Shown here one piece after another: positions 25,602 through 38,900 of a DNA stretch of 64,000 nucleotides. Within the stretch, counting starts at the first letter, position 1, and each line of letters begins with the position of its first letter. The stretch spans positions 92,229 to 156,228 of the forward strand of contig SJOL01007233.1 of NCBI GenBank assembly GCA_004794785.1, in the 5' to 3' direction. Under the pieces are notes generated by a model. It saw nothing but the letters and a program-made list of their open reading frames with translations. It had not been told where the DNA came from and searched no databases. A program made the position numbers and the translations under genes. The DNA is from Opisthorchis felineus (Eukaryota; Platyhelminthes; Trematoda; Opisthorchiida; Opisthorchiidae).

Positions 25602-28039
25602 ACGAACAAGAGCACCGACTTATCCAAAATAACCCACAACAAAATAAGACCATACACTTCAAATTTGGCTACAGTCAAATTTTGATAACAAAACTTTACA
25701 GGCACGTAGGCTGCAACTTGCGTTAGATATTCCGGTCATTCCTACAGAGTAAAGAGTCGGGACAAAGCACTTTTGTCGAGTGCTAGTGTGACTTGTATTT
25801 GGTTCATTCATACACTGTGGCACGCATTGATTTCTGCTCAGCTTGTACTCCCTCGCAAAGAACACCTACTGCGCGAGCTACCAAACTTGAGCTCGTTTTG
25901 GTCTGCATCTAAAGCTGTTTTAGGCGAAACAGTTCAACGAAATGGACAAGTTATATCCAGAGAAATTGACTGTGGCAGTTGTAAATCAACCAAATAAACC
26001 AAAGCAGGTAGTCGAGGTTAAAAATAAAATGAGTGTATTTTGTGTCACTGAGAAAAGTATAACCCGGGACAGGCAGGCGGTGAACCATACTGTTTTTTTC
26101 CGTTTCTGTAAGCTCAAAACTTGATTTTGAAGATGCACGGATACACGTGAGTACCTACCCGAAGAATGGAAAGAGAAACACCCACGAGTTTAACAGTTAG
26201 GTGCCTACCACTAATGCACTTATTGAATCTTCACAACCAACCCGTTCCAGACTAAGTGAAATGCGAATGCCCCAAACACCAATAAAAACTCAAAGGAGAA
26301 TTATGACATCATTCGACCAGCATTACTGATAGGGAATCAAACACGGCTGCTCAAAATCGCCGGGTCCTTGAAATACGTAGCAAGGGAGAGACGCTCAGAG
26401 CCCACACACACAGGCTGCTACCTTTTCCGCCATGTTTGAAGGTAAGGTAGGTGTAGACCCGATGACTGAGAAATTCCATCCCTGACATACACAGCAATTT
26501 GATCGAGTGTTTACTTTTAAGCTCATGCTACTCACTACAGAAAGATAATAAACCTGAATGAACAGTTTTTTTAGGTATTAGAAACCGCTGGATTCACCAA
26601 ATGTAGTTCTCATTCCTGGCTGAAATGCAATCGTAAACCTGTTGCTCGACAGAACAAACAAGCACTCTGGTTGTTGAGTTGTGGCCTACCAAAATTCCTT
26701 TGGGTTGAAGCAGCCTTGGTGTGCGTTCAGCTATATTTCTGATGTAAGGTAGATCTAACCGTCTACTCCCTTGATCTAGATGTTGTGTCTGTAATTATCA
26801 GGGTTTTCCTTCCTCAAGGTCCATCTAATGAAATTCCGAGGATAGCTTCTTATTTGAAATATCCTGTGCAGTTTATCTTCTTTTCTTCTCAGCGCCTCCT
26901 TACTTAATTGAGTGGCTGCACCTCTGTAATTCGCCTATCTAACTTAAAACGAAAGATTGGCTCTTGTTCCACAACGAGTTACTCCTCCAACCATTAGTTC
27001 GAAGAGTGCATCAGGTGTGTAGTTTAACATCTTATTTGGTGTCTCGGTAGAAGATTTACCACTGCAATCAGTTAAGGTCAGTAGATGGCAAAGAAACGCT
27101 ATAGGGTTTTTCTGGTATGTAAACAGTTCAATTTCTTGAGGCTTCCCATGCAGCAGCAGAATGGCTCATGAAACTCGTGTTTCACATCCATTCAGTGGCA
27201 ATCTAACGGTCCAAGTTTCGGTTCCCAAAAAACTTCACTTAGTGACACTAAACTGCGAACTTCCTTCATAAGTCCATTAATTATAGCCAGCATACTTGGG
27301 AATTGTATGTATCTTCAAGCCGTTGACTACATTTGCAACGTAAACCCACTTCATACTTCTGTCAGTAATTGCTGCATATTTGGATCAGGGAGACAAAGTG
27401 AAAGTGGAGTTCGTATGCGATATCGTGTGCAACCAAAGGCCCGCAATCACCTTCCAGGTGTGGGCCACCAAATGGAAGGCTAAGGTTAGATATCAGCTGA
27501 TCAAGTCGTCTGTCTGATCAATTCATTCGGACTTTCACGGCTGAACAAGTCAAGCTTTCAAACCTGATTAGAGTGCACCCTGCAAATGACCAAGTTCCTA
27601 CGTTGACCGAGTTTTTCGGGTTCGGGCCGCCCATTTATTAAGTCCTGTAATAGTTGTGTTAAAGTATCACCTTCTAAAACCCTATAACTGTCTGAGGTTA
27701 GGAAAACTTCTGGTGCAAAATTTTTCACTTTATCGAACGGCATTTCCTGTGTGCGTGCAGATCGAATACAAGCTGAGCAGCATTCCAGTTGACGATATAG
27801 AGAAAACTGCGGTCAAATGCTGCAGGCTGTTTCGCCCCAGATAGAGATTTTGTGAAGAGGAATTCTTAGGAGTGATAGCAGGGTTTATCGGTGTCCGCTT
27901 TTCACCACTGAATCCACTAAAGACGGAGCACGTCAAAGGAAAGCATTCTCGAAAGGGGAGCAATCTGAGGAAAGGGCGTGTACTCTGAACCCTTTTCGTT
28001 GCCTTATTTCCGTTGACCTGATCAATATGGCGCAGTTAC

Positions 28040-28185
28040 TGCAACATCTTGAATATCGTACCAACACAACCATGGGTGGCCTTTGTGCAGAACATTCAGT
28101 TGAAGAATGTAATAAACTAGAGATTTAGTTGAGTCTCTTGTATAAACCAAATCGATATAAAATGAGTGTATTTGTCGAAAGATTT
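28040..28185 (-). repeat. Dispersed repeat core, copy 4
   Basis: It shares with the copy at 5.6 kb both the left segment (AATATCGTACCAACACAA, then GGCCTTTGTGCAGAACATTC) and the core ending GAGTGTATTTGTCGAAAG. It is the longest side-by-side match between two copies and shows that the family is larger than the core. Confidence 0.7.
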
Positions 28186-30585
28186 ACAATCATTTTTTGT
28201 CATTTCTCTTGAAAAATTGCTCACCCAAAGGGAACCTGAACCTCCATGGAACTCTAACAGAACTCTAAGGAAATATGTAGAACCAAGTAAGTCACACAGA
28301 CGAATGTACAGTGAATGCTAGTGAAGAACACAATCGTGCTTAAACGACACCTACTGAGATAAGAAATACATGGTAATCACTGATGCCTTCTCAGAAAAAA
28401 TGCGCAACTCCTTCACTTTCTCCATCGTCCTAGTTGAACCTTGTCAGATGTATATGGCAGAATTTGGTCATCCGATGTTCAGGATCCTATTTCATATGCA
28501 GCCTTCAAAGCCAGGCGACCCCGCTATCTCAGCTCATTACATAAACCATTCAGTTGGTTGTACTGGCCTTGCCCCATTTACAGTCAGTCAGATACATGTC
28601 GACTTTAGTCTAAATAAGCTGAATAAGTTTTTTTTATTAATGTCCTTTGGAGTGAGTGAATAGTGCGAATTGCCAATTTTTTCAGTTGGTACTCGTAGTT
28701 TATCGGAGAATTGCCAGTGTTGTCTTCGTATAAATGACCTTACATTATTTTGGAATTTTGACGCCAAAATACTGTCAGACCATAATTGCTTTCAAGTGGA
28801 ACCCTACATGCTCCTAATTATCTTCGAGGCCCCTAAATTGTAGCTTCCTTGGTGTTGAAATTCTGCTCATTCAGAAACCACCACAAACGCGTCATTCGTA
28901 AATATAATGAATGGAAAAGGTGATCTGCCTAATGGATGGTAGCTTTTATGCGTAAAACTGTCTGAAGGTTACAGACTCACTCAAGGATCTCCAGTAACGA
29001 TCGTTTATCACCTGGGTGGATGAACCACTTAGCCGAAGCGTCGCAGCGTTGAGGACTTCAAAACACTGGCTTCCTACTGCAGGAGGAAAGCTAGCCGCCT
29101 AGTGATATGGACAATGAAGTCATTCAGACGGATGGGCACAGACTGTTTTAAATGGATGTTCCGGTCAGTAAACGTAACAACGAATTCATCACTCACGTGA
29201 AGTAAACACGTTGTTTAGTGTGTGATTTTTCTTCAAGAACTGCCGATTGATTAGTGTTTAGATGCAAGCCCTGAGTATTCATGAATTGCTTCTCTTCATC
29301 AACCAACACATTTCACTGCGTACTGCATTCCACAAATTATTGTCCATTTCAAATCCTTTCCCACCATATCGACCACTTGCTTGGGTCGGCCTCTTTGTGT
29401 ACATATTTGTGCTCTAAATCGATCGCGTTGGTTTTTTTGCGTTGCTCGGTCCTGTTAACTCTTCCGAAAGACTTGACTTTTGGTTAGACTGTATTTTTGT
29501 AAATAACACCACAAGATATTCCAAACGAAAGCATTCTTCACTCGGTTGTTCTGACTACTGCATCCTGACTCTCTCTCTTTCTCTCAAAGCATGTTCAAGG
29601 AAAGCTCCTAGATTTTGTGGACAAGGGAGATATTTTCTGCCACTGAATTCTCCATCTCCTCGGGTAATGATCCTTTAGTATATTGTGAATATTTGGCCAT
29701 CCATCTTAACTTTTGCTCCGATCCGTTTTGCTCCACGGGACTAATTTATACAAGAGCCAATAACTTTTCATCTCCACCTCGCAAACTCCTCAGGAGAAAG
29801 AGGAAATTTTCAAGATCGATTGCCAAAGAACGGTTTAAAAACTGCGCAACTAGACCCGAGGACAGAGGAAGCAGTTAAATAAAATCTAAGTTCAAATGCC
29901 ACATGGTAATAGGATAAACGTGTTCTGAAGCAGCAACGTCGTATTACTGATCTTGGTGAGCATGGTCGCAAATGTTTGATGCTTTCCACGAATCTCTGAT
30001 TTTGTTACCAAGCAAGGGTATACAGCGCGAATAAGATAGCAAGTAATGTAGTATACAGGAAGACTAAGCCTGAAAATCACAGGGGTATCTTACCATTACT
30101 ACTATTATTGTTTGTTTTTGAAGAGCATGGTCACAAATACAAAAGTAAATCTGAGCGACAGATGTGAAAGTATGTACAGGAGAATATAAGCAAAACTTGG
30201 GAAATGATGGATTCGAAGGTGTGCCACCAATAGTTCCCAGTCAGACAAAGTGATTTCTAACGTACGTAAGGATATCTGGCATGGAAACACCCGTGTAAAG
30301 ACCAGTAACTGAAGAAAGGAAAAACAATGCTGAATGCTCTTCAAGGTGCAGTAAGGGCTACCACAGTCAACACTCGCACATCAGGCACAAAATGTTCGTC
30401 ATACTGGTTCAGGTGTGAGTCAATGGCAGGAATGAACACTCAAAGCCATGTACCACACATAAAAGTGTCGTAAGTACGCAGAGAGCCCAAAATGGCGAGC
30501 AAACACAAATCACTGACTGTGGCTTTGGGAAGTCCCAGTCTTCGAGGTGCGAGAAAAGCAGACCCCTCGATCTATCACTGCTATG

Positions 30586-31012
30586 NNNNNNNNNNNNNNN
30601 NNNNNNNNNNNNNNNNNNNNNNNNNNNNNNNNNNNNNNNNNNNNNNNNNNNNNNNNNNNNNNNNNNNNNNNNNNNNNNNNNNNNNNNNNNNNNNNNNNNN
30701 NNNNNNNNNNNNNNNNNNNNNNNNNNNNNNNNNNNNNNNNNNNNNNNNNNNNNNNNNNNNNNNNNNNNNNNNNNNNNNNNNNNNNNNNNNNNNNNNNNNN
30801 NNNNNNNNNNNNNNNNNNNNNNNNNNNNNNNNNNNNNNNNNNNNNNNNNNNNNNNNNNNNNNNNNNNNNNNNNNNNNNNNNNNNNNNNNNNNNNNNNNNN
30901 NNNNNNNNNNNNNNNNNNNNNNNNNNNNNNNNNNNNNNNNNNNNNNNNNNNNNNNNNNNNNNNNNNNNNNNNNNNNNNNNNNNNNNNNNNNNNNNNNNNN
31001 NNNNNNNNNNNN
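30586..31012. other. Assembly gap (427 N)
   Basis: A run of N. Any frame crossing it is an artefact. It lies between the two FN3 paralogues, so the distance and orientation of one relative to the other depend on this join being correct. Confidence 1.
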
Positions 31013-32340
31013 GTGCTATGTATAGGCCTCTTACTGACCCTTTCCGACAACGCAAGACTGTTGACGATGTTATTACGTCTGGTTGTACTGACCACATTTG
31101 GAAAGTACATGTGAATTTAAAAACGGATTTAATTAGTCCGTGAGGATGTTTCAGAAGCGGCGTCTGCTCCTTCGTGTACTTAAGAAAAATGACCTGAGAT
31201 CCTAAATGATTTCAGACCGGCCGTATTACAGGCCGTCTTCCAAAATGCAGCACCATGAATTTTCTGGGATCAACCTTGTCCAGAAATTTCAGATTGTGCT
31301 CTCATGTTGCAAAAGTCGCTGCTAGCGTCCATCGGCTAGTAATCCGCCCACCCAACTCTGGAAATTTAACCGTCCATACACTTTGACACTTGGTTTTACA
31401 TCATGGGAGACCTCTTCCCAAGATGTCCCGCTGTTTTGTTCTCAAGGGTATTTAGGGAGGAATTCTGCCTTATTTCAATGCCACTGAAGCACTTTCAGAG
31501 ACAGTACAATTTCGGAGGCTGTTTTGATTTTCTGGTCAGAAAACCCAGTAAAGCTTGATTAAAAACTTTCATCGGATTGCCTTGAGATACAAAATTACCA
31601 TCTCAGTCTACTTGTTATGAAAGGATTTCTGCAACCGAGCATAATTTTTCCCACCTAATATGACCCGATATCTTTCCGATGGTAATTTCGTAATAATCTG
31701 CCTGCGGTTGAGGCCTGTTGCCTGATAAGGCGCGAAAGTCTGCTGGTTTTCTTGTGAGTTCCAAGTACGACTGTCCGACAAAACTGTAATTTTTTTGCAC
31801 CGTCGAAGCGTATACATTTTTCTCATTTGAATTGAAATTATTGACCTATTTTTTACTCCATTATTATTGAGAGTCAGCGTCAGTGTAATTCGATTTTACA
31901 CGGAGCAACTTCCTTGATGTGATAACGCAGTTTTTGTCCTCGGTGACTTTGTTACCTTCGATATCTGCCTAAATCAAGTACCGGGTGACTTTCACAGGTC
32001 GCCCACATCTAAAGGTCTTTTTTATGTCCTTTTATGTTCTTTTTTAGGAAGATCACCTAAATTTTATTGATGCTCTTCTTAGCCGCCTTTTCATATTCAA
32101 CAAGGAAACGCATCCGATGAACATATCGCTAACTTTTCCAACGTCTCCACTTTGAAAACCCAAATATGTTCAATTTTCATGGTTTCTTGATATGTTGCGT
32201 CCTCACTAAGGACGTTTATTCATCTACTTCGCTTTAGTAGGGTAGATAGCACACCCTTATCGAAAAAATTCGCATAGTTTCAGCATTACCAAATACTGGG
32301 GCAAACTAGTGAACATACGGGACCCGATTTGCTTACTTAC

Positions 32341-32541
32341 CTGCTACGGACCGATGATATCACCTGAGTTGGTGACGAAATGTTTGGAACCGAATAACAC
32401 GGCTCATCCAACACGACAAAAGCCGCTTTTGTTGAAACTTCACGCAGATTAGGCGGCACCCGATCATCCGAATGATGACGCTTTTGGCCTGAGGTAAAAA
32501 CATAGACTATTCTGCCGCACAGTTTGGCACGTGCTTTACAC
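32341..32541 (-). other. Candidate internal exon, 201 nt
   Basis: Open on the minus strand between a CACTCTTCAG acceptor and a strong CAG|GTAAGTA donor. The open frame would be phase 2 at both ends. It encodes a Cys-containing, basic stretch of no known family. The phase does not fit directly after FN3 module C (phase 1), so if real it needs an intermediate exon or belongs to another gene. Confidence 0.25.
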
Positions 32542-32692
32542 CTGAAGAGTGCAGCATCAGTTATGACCGGCTGAAATGAAGCTGACACCGCGGGATGTGG
32601 CCCCACCGTTCAAAGTGATTGGCGAATTCATTTCCATCGTCACTTGCGTAAATTCCCAAGCACTTAGAAGAGACGGAATCGCCTCTCAAAAC

Positions 32693-32965
32693 ATGGTGGC
32701 CAAGACACAGTTTATCATTTTTCAACTATGCTGCTTGCTACTTCAATTTGTTTGTCCAGAGAGAAATGTAAACCGCTGGAAAACAGCCCATACATTTCGT
32801 GGCTTCTGCAAGCACATAACATACAAAAACGTCGCGTCCGACTATCGAAACCGAAATAAGTCACACATTTCAGCGTCTTTCAATAGCTTGACTTCCATGA
32901 GTTTCTGTTTTTTCAATTCTTTCGCGCTCTCCCTAGTGTTGGTGAATCAAACTCGGACAGCTTAG
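32693..32965 (+). other. Open frame with a hydrophobic N-terminus
   Basis: From the internal ATG at 32693 the frame encodes a signal-like start (FIIFQLCCLLLQF) and runs to 32965, with a second hydrophobic patch near the C-terminus. The same frame is open upstream to 32576. No TATA box, intron or domain is seen; it is reported only because the N-terminus resembles a signal peptide. Confidence 0.2.
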
Positions 32966-35634
32966 ATCAAAGAACAGTTGGTACACGGGTGATAAATGAA
33001 AATATTGATCTTTCAACTATTCACATGCATGGACACTACGTAAAGGTGTAGTACAGATAATCGAAGCAGGTAATCGTTAAAGTCGTTAAAAAGGGGACTG
33101 GTTATCCATATGTCATTCGGCTCCGCTTAGTTGCTAGGCTGTGCGCCGTGCCTTATATGTTTTATGTTCGCACTACTGTTGAGACCCGTGGTTCCCTATA
33201 GGCGTAGAAACATTGGGAAAACACTGGAGTAATAGGATTTATCCAAGACTGAAACTGAAACATTTTACCACTATTGAGTTGCACCAAACAAACCGGTGCA
33301 ATCACTGACACCCAGGATATTCCACCAAGAATTAGTCGACGACCAGTCCTTTGGCCGTCCGTTGATAAGGACACACACCTGAAGGCAAAAAACAAACGAT
33401 ATTTTAGTAAGTCGAATAGCTTATTTCTCTATTAACTTTAGTAATTATGAGAACTCGAAGGTGGGATAAGACAACTAGAGTGTGACTTGTGTATTGTTTT
33501 CTGGACTTTGGGTAAACAATCTGTACAACAATCATGGTAACATCAGAACGGTCCTGTTACCGTAAGTCTTGGACCCATTTTCAGGTTATAACTGCCGAAT
33601 TTGGAGACCTGTTTGAATCCCATTCCTTGAGACGATGTTTGTTTTATTAATAAGGGTGAATTCTTCAGATCTCTAGCTCCGGAAATTATACCAAGCAAAT
33701 CAGCTGAGAGGTCTACTTACTAGCAAACCGTCGTTGAATTTAAGTACTGGTTGCCTAATATTCAGGGTATACGTCTTCCTGATGAAATTCAAAAACGAGG
33801 CAGCCAGTACTGGGCCGTCTTTGGATATTGGAAGTCAACACACAATAAAAACCAAGGACGCCTTCCTGTCGAAGCCTGGAAACAGCCCACGTGCAGCCTA
33901 CTGTGATGAATTATGTCAATAAATATCCAATCAGAGCGACCAAACCGAGCTTTCCGGCGCTGTTATATTGTCCTGCAAATATGTTCAAAAAGTTACATTC
34001 AATTCTTCGACAAACGAGTAAAGAGGGTGCAAGAAACTAGTGATTTAGTGAAGTCCATATACTCTGGATACTTGATAACCCTAGCATGGAATAAAATAGG
34101 TGGTCCTTGATAGTGCAGCACTATGGGAAATAGAGGTATACTAAAACTACCTTGGTACCCACCCAAAAACGTTGCGATAAGAAACCAATTGTACGCAGTA
34201 GTTGAGGTCGCGGGACCATGAGTCTGATTATGTCGCCCTCTAACATGATTTTACTATAGATCGTGTGCTGGGAAAGTCCATTTCACCATAGACTTTTTGA
34301 CGACAATGCCAACATCATCTGGATTTACTTTTAAGCAAGTCATTTTTCGATTTTATTTTATTGATGAGAATCCCCCAATAGGATTCGCAGGTATTTTCTT
34401 TGAAGAACCCTAAAATGGCACACAACCTAACCTTTTTGAAACGTGTCGGCATCTCAAACGCTGAGCAGGAATGTTGGACCAGAACGGTTGCTCAATAACA
34501 GCGTTTTTGCGCAAGTACATTCAGGTACCTCAAGGCTAATTTAATGAGCATACAAAACCAAGCCAAGTCTGAGACTTCAGGTATGTGACAAGAACGATTA
34601 GCCAGTAACCTTTCATGAGGAACTTTAGAACGTAATCAAAGCTAACGTCTTTACAACACAAAGAGAAAGATCCATTGATAGTACGGAACTTTACACTTAT
34701 AAGACACCTCCGGCTAAAAGACACTTTATAGATAAGACAGGTTTTGGTGAAGAAAGAAAAATCTAACCCGGGGAAAACGTTGAAGACAACAAGGCGAATT
34801 CCCTGCTAACAAAACCCTACAGTAATCGAGAATAAAACACTGTAAAATTGCAAGATAAGACTCCTGTGGGAACAAAAAATTTTGAATGGTTAAGTAGTAC
34901 CTGGCATCTTAACCCTATTCCGTTTGCCAGATGATGAAATACGGATCGAAAAAATAAGGCAGAAACCATTGGAGGATCATCGGTTTGTGGCCAAACTCAG
35001 CCTACATCGTGTGAAACTGGCGCTACTCCAGTCAACCACTGAAAGTTTACTACTATGCCTCATGACAAAGTAGGAAGAGCGGTCAAAAGCCAATGTACGT
35101 GTGAGCCGAAAGCCGGTATCAGATGTGGCGCGAAGTTCAAACCATAGAAAACATCAAGACAAAAAAGAATGTCCAGGAGAAATATGGCTCCCGAAAGGAA
35201 CTGTCTTGTATTGAAACCATAGGAGTTCAAGAAGTGACTTGTCCGACTTGAAGAAAGACAGCACAGGAAGAACTCGTCTACTTGGTGCTCGTATCTGAGA
35301 GTAAAATTTGTTCACAGATAGACAATAGTTAGAAAGTAGATTTTTGAAGCACAGTGCTGTTCTGACCCTCTTCCGGGTCGAGCCTCCAAATAAGCAATAA
35401 CTCGAAGCCGGAAGGAGTGCCTCACAGCACATGTAATTCCTGTGTACATGCTAAAAAATGCACCCACATTTTACTTGAATTTCGATAAATACCCTAGTCG
35501 TCATAGAAAACTTCGTGCTTAAGCAGTTATTGTAACATGTTTCATGAACGAGTTTTTGTCTGATGTACCTATTGCACATCAGCAACGATTTTGTGAACAT
35601 ACAAATGGACTGTATGTATGAATAGCTTACTTAC

Positions 35635-35910
35635 GGGTTGTTAGAGGAGTTCCGCAGGCCAATGCCTTTTTCGACTCTATGTGGTTGGAACCAACAGCTG
35701 CCAGCTGCATACAATACCAGCTGCATTCAGCGAGGTCTTCCACGAGAAAGTTGGTCTGACCTTCGTTCGGAATTTCGTAAGCCGCTCCTTCAAAAATTAA
35801 ATTATATTTTTGTATACGTTCCATCCCTTTTACCGGCAGTCTCCAGGTTAGATTCCCACTGAACTCGAGTGGAATGAATCTCAGGTCATACGGCGACACT
35901 GGAGCTTCAC
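35635..35910 (-). CDS. FN3 module C of the minus-strand gene
   Basis: 276 nt, phase 1 to phase 1; acceptor TTCACACAG, donor GTAAGT. It contains SPYDLRFIPLEFSGNLTWRL, QKYNLIFEG and a DLAECSWYCMQLAAVGS strand pair. It is paralogous to the exon at 17465-17743. Confidence 0.75.
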
Positions 35911-38900
35911 CTGTGTGAACAAACGCCCACGAAGTAGTGGAACAGTATGGCAAAGATAAAAAATAGTAACATAGAACAAGAATCGCCCATGGAGTAAACG
36001 AAACACTATTAAGTATCTTATGATCACTGTGGCCTGGGCCGCGGAAGGGAAACTTTTTCATCAATGAATTATGGTTTATCCTCAGTGAAAATAAAAATAA
36101 AAACCGTTCGGCTGCAATGCCCTTTTGGTGCCTAGCTGCCATGCCACCCGAAGGAAGCGCGAGGGGTGGGGTATTGCTTAGACAGAGGAAGTTGAGATAC
36201 GGTCGGGTTCGAACCACGCACCTTCCGCTCAGTTAACTGAGTTAACTTCACAAGAAGTATGTGTTACCGTGGCCAAAAGTCTAGGCTTCAGAAATGGGCT
36301 GATTAAAGACAATTTTGTTTTAGGAAATCTATGACTACGCAGAGTTGAAATGCACCTGAAACAAAACGCCCCAATCATATTCGACCATGGCTGAAAGCTG
36401 TTGTAACTATGAGTCGATCTCACCAGCACCGGTGAAGTGATCTTAAAAACTACCTGCAGTTGTTGGCTGCTCAACCATATCTGATGCTTCACCACGCAGT
36501 TCTCCATAGTTCGCTTGGATCTTGAAGTAATAGGTGGTTTGGGGCTCCAGGTTTCTTATCAAATGCTGGCCATGTGTGTCGAACCCCAAATGGTGTTCAT
36601 ATCCACCTGCACGCCGAATGATGAGATCATAGTGTAGATGACACGCCGGAGGTACTTCAGTAGGTCGTCGCCAGGAAACAATTTGTTCAGTGCCTGAGGA
36701 CAAACTGGTCACTAGCAAGTCACGAACTTTACTCGGAACTGTAATGAAAGAAAACAAGGATTTCTCTTCTAGAAAAATGACAACAAAGCACCGAGTTATT
36801 AAGATATCATCAGGTCATAAGGTTTCAGGGGTTTACATTTTTCCTGAGGGACAGTTGTGTCCCATCACTTGGGTAGGATAACGAATGTAGAACTACCCTC
36901 TTCTTTACACCCATCGATATTAGTTCAACCTGTCTAAATCTTATAATGAGCGTTCAAATAGTTGCATATGCGAACCAGCCTAAACCTTATTGGTATCCTC
37001 TGAGGCTGTTCTTCGTCTTCGTTCGCTGCGATAGACTAATCCGGAAATGGATTCAGCCCATTCTAATTAAGCTTTTATTATGGCACCCACATTGCTCCTT
37101 CAAACTGGCCTCATACTAAGCAGAGTGAATAAAGGTCTACCTTGTCTGTTCTCCATCCAATATGACCTCCAGCTATGTAACATACCAATTGTGAAAGGCA
37201 AGCTGAATCATCACGGATGAACTCCCATTTACAGGTTTCTTCGCCTTGCAGTAAATCGGTTGTGCTCATCTGGCTACCTTTGCTTCTCACTAAGTTGTGC
37301 TTCAGAAGCTCCATAATAGCTACTTCCTGAAATATTGAGGAAACTCGTAAACCATTCGTCCGTTACTAAGGCGGTTTAAAAATAAGCCGTCCTACATTTA
37401 GTAAGCATTCTCGTCCCTACAATAAGAACCCACTCCATCGTTAACAATACAGTATGTCCACTTCACATAGGATACATTCAGGAGTGTAAACGCACAGGTG
37501 AAATTATTCGGTGATGCCTCTCCGGAGCACATGAAGAAGAGTTACTTCCGCACGGGACAATCATGCAGACAGGGAACTTTTAGGCACCTCCCGTTATAGA
37601 CTATCACATCGAGGGGTGTATCGGTGGCCCGCGTTATATAGCCAACTTTTGTTCCTTCAGCCTGAAGCCTCGAAGGTGACACCAGTGTATACATTTGACT
37701 CGCAGGTTTTCCACTCGGCCGGCGAATTAGGTAGGGAGTAGCGGACGAGTATTTCATAACTGAGAAGAGCTACTGGGTGTGAAGGGTGGGGCCGAATAGG
37801 TTAGAAGCTTAAACCCTCTGATTTTAAGAACCAAGTGTCCGAATTGTTCTAAACCTGCTGTCACACAGTTTTCAATGCCAAGGGATAACAATTTCGCATT
37901 GATGAACTGCCTTGGGCAATAATCATGGTTGAACCGAATGAAAGTTTTGTTGTAAGTTAGTAACGACGGACTGACATACTCTGTCAAAGTGCATACTTTT
38001 AATAAATAGAGAGGATACATGTAGAATGCATCTGGTTTTTTCCGGACACTTTTCGGGTATTACCACATTCGCGATTCAGAAGATCATTCGCTTATGAGAA
38101 TCAAGAACCATTCATAATGAGGAACCTCAAAATCGATCAAACCTGAAATCTGTGTAACACAATTCGAGTGTGTTTTATAGGGTTGGACAGGCTTTTAGCT
38201 TCACGTTATGTTCCTTTAACTTGCTGGATTTATCCTTCCACCCACGGCTATCAAGCAGGGTGAGTTGAGGAAGCACGCAAGACTATTCAACGTGGTTCCC
38301 TCAAGTGATAAGCAACCTTACATCTAGGGCCACTAAGCTGCACCTGATAAACAATGACAAGCTGGTTGAAGAGATAGACTGTCTGAATCACCCATAATGT
38401 CCCTCCAGCCACGACTAGCCCTGCCCAACAACTTAAGCAGTTACAGTACGACTTCAAAACTATCTTGGTGTATTTCTAATGAATTTTTTCAGACCTTATA
38501 CCTCCCTTGGATGTCCGCGCGGAAGCTTGATTGGACAAATTTTTAGGCGCCACAACTGAATGCTACTATCACGTGGATGCTTGCTAACTTTTCATTTTAT
38601 GCACCATTGTTAAAACTAACTCAAATGAATGTAACCTCCGCAGTATGTCATTCGTTTTTCGTACTTAATTCGAATGAATCCACAGCTTTCAAGTTTCCAC
38701 ATTTACGCTTGTGGCAATGTTTCCGGAGATTCAAACCCAATCACATTTCTTATGGAATATGAACATGGCAGCTTTATTGCGAGCGAAAAATACGGTTTTA
38801 CTTAGTTCCGTATAATAAATAAATGCGGAAATTTCTTGCCCGTTAAAGTTTTGCCAAAGACATGTACCATTTGCACTTAGTTTAGTTCACAAATTGTGAA

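Larger units (their letters stand above)
17744..35634. other. Stretch between the convergent FN3 genes, no firm gene
   Basis: About 18 kb between the last supported exons of the two FN3 genes. It should contain the missing 3' exons of both. It holds a repeat copy (28.04-28.19 kb), the assembly gap (30586-31012), (CAT)n repeats (21337-21369), a possible gene end near 22.27-22.43 kb and candidate exons at 32341-32541. Paired AATAAA-type signals for minus-strand transcripts lie near 34.35 kb. I support no complete gene here. Confidence 0.45.

Noticed and set aside
30409..31143. Four long open frames across the N run
   Set aside because: They consist mainly of undetermined residues; the N run removes stop codons artificially.
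33162..33395. Cys-containing minus-strand frame after an acceptor
   Set aside because: The open frame begins in phase 2, has no usable donor, and in phase 1 stops after 15 codons.
35627..36217. 196-codon minus-strand frame as a single gene
   Set aside because: Only 35635-35910 is supported as exon (FN3 module C with splice sites); the upstream half is intron and SINE.
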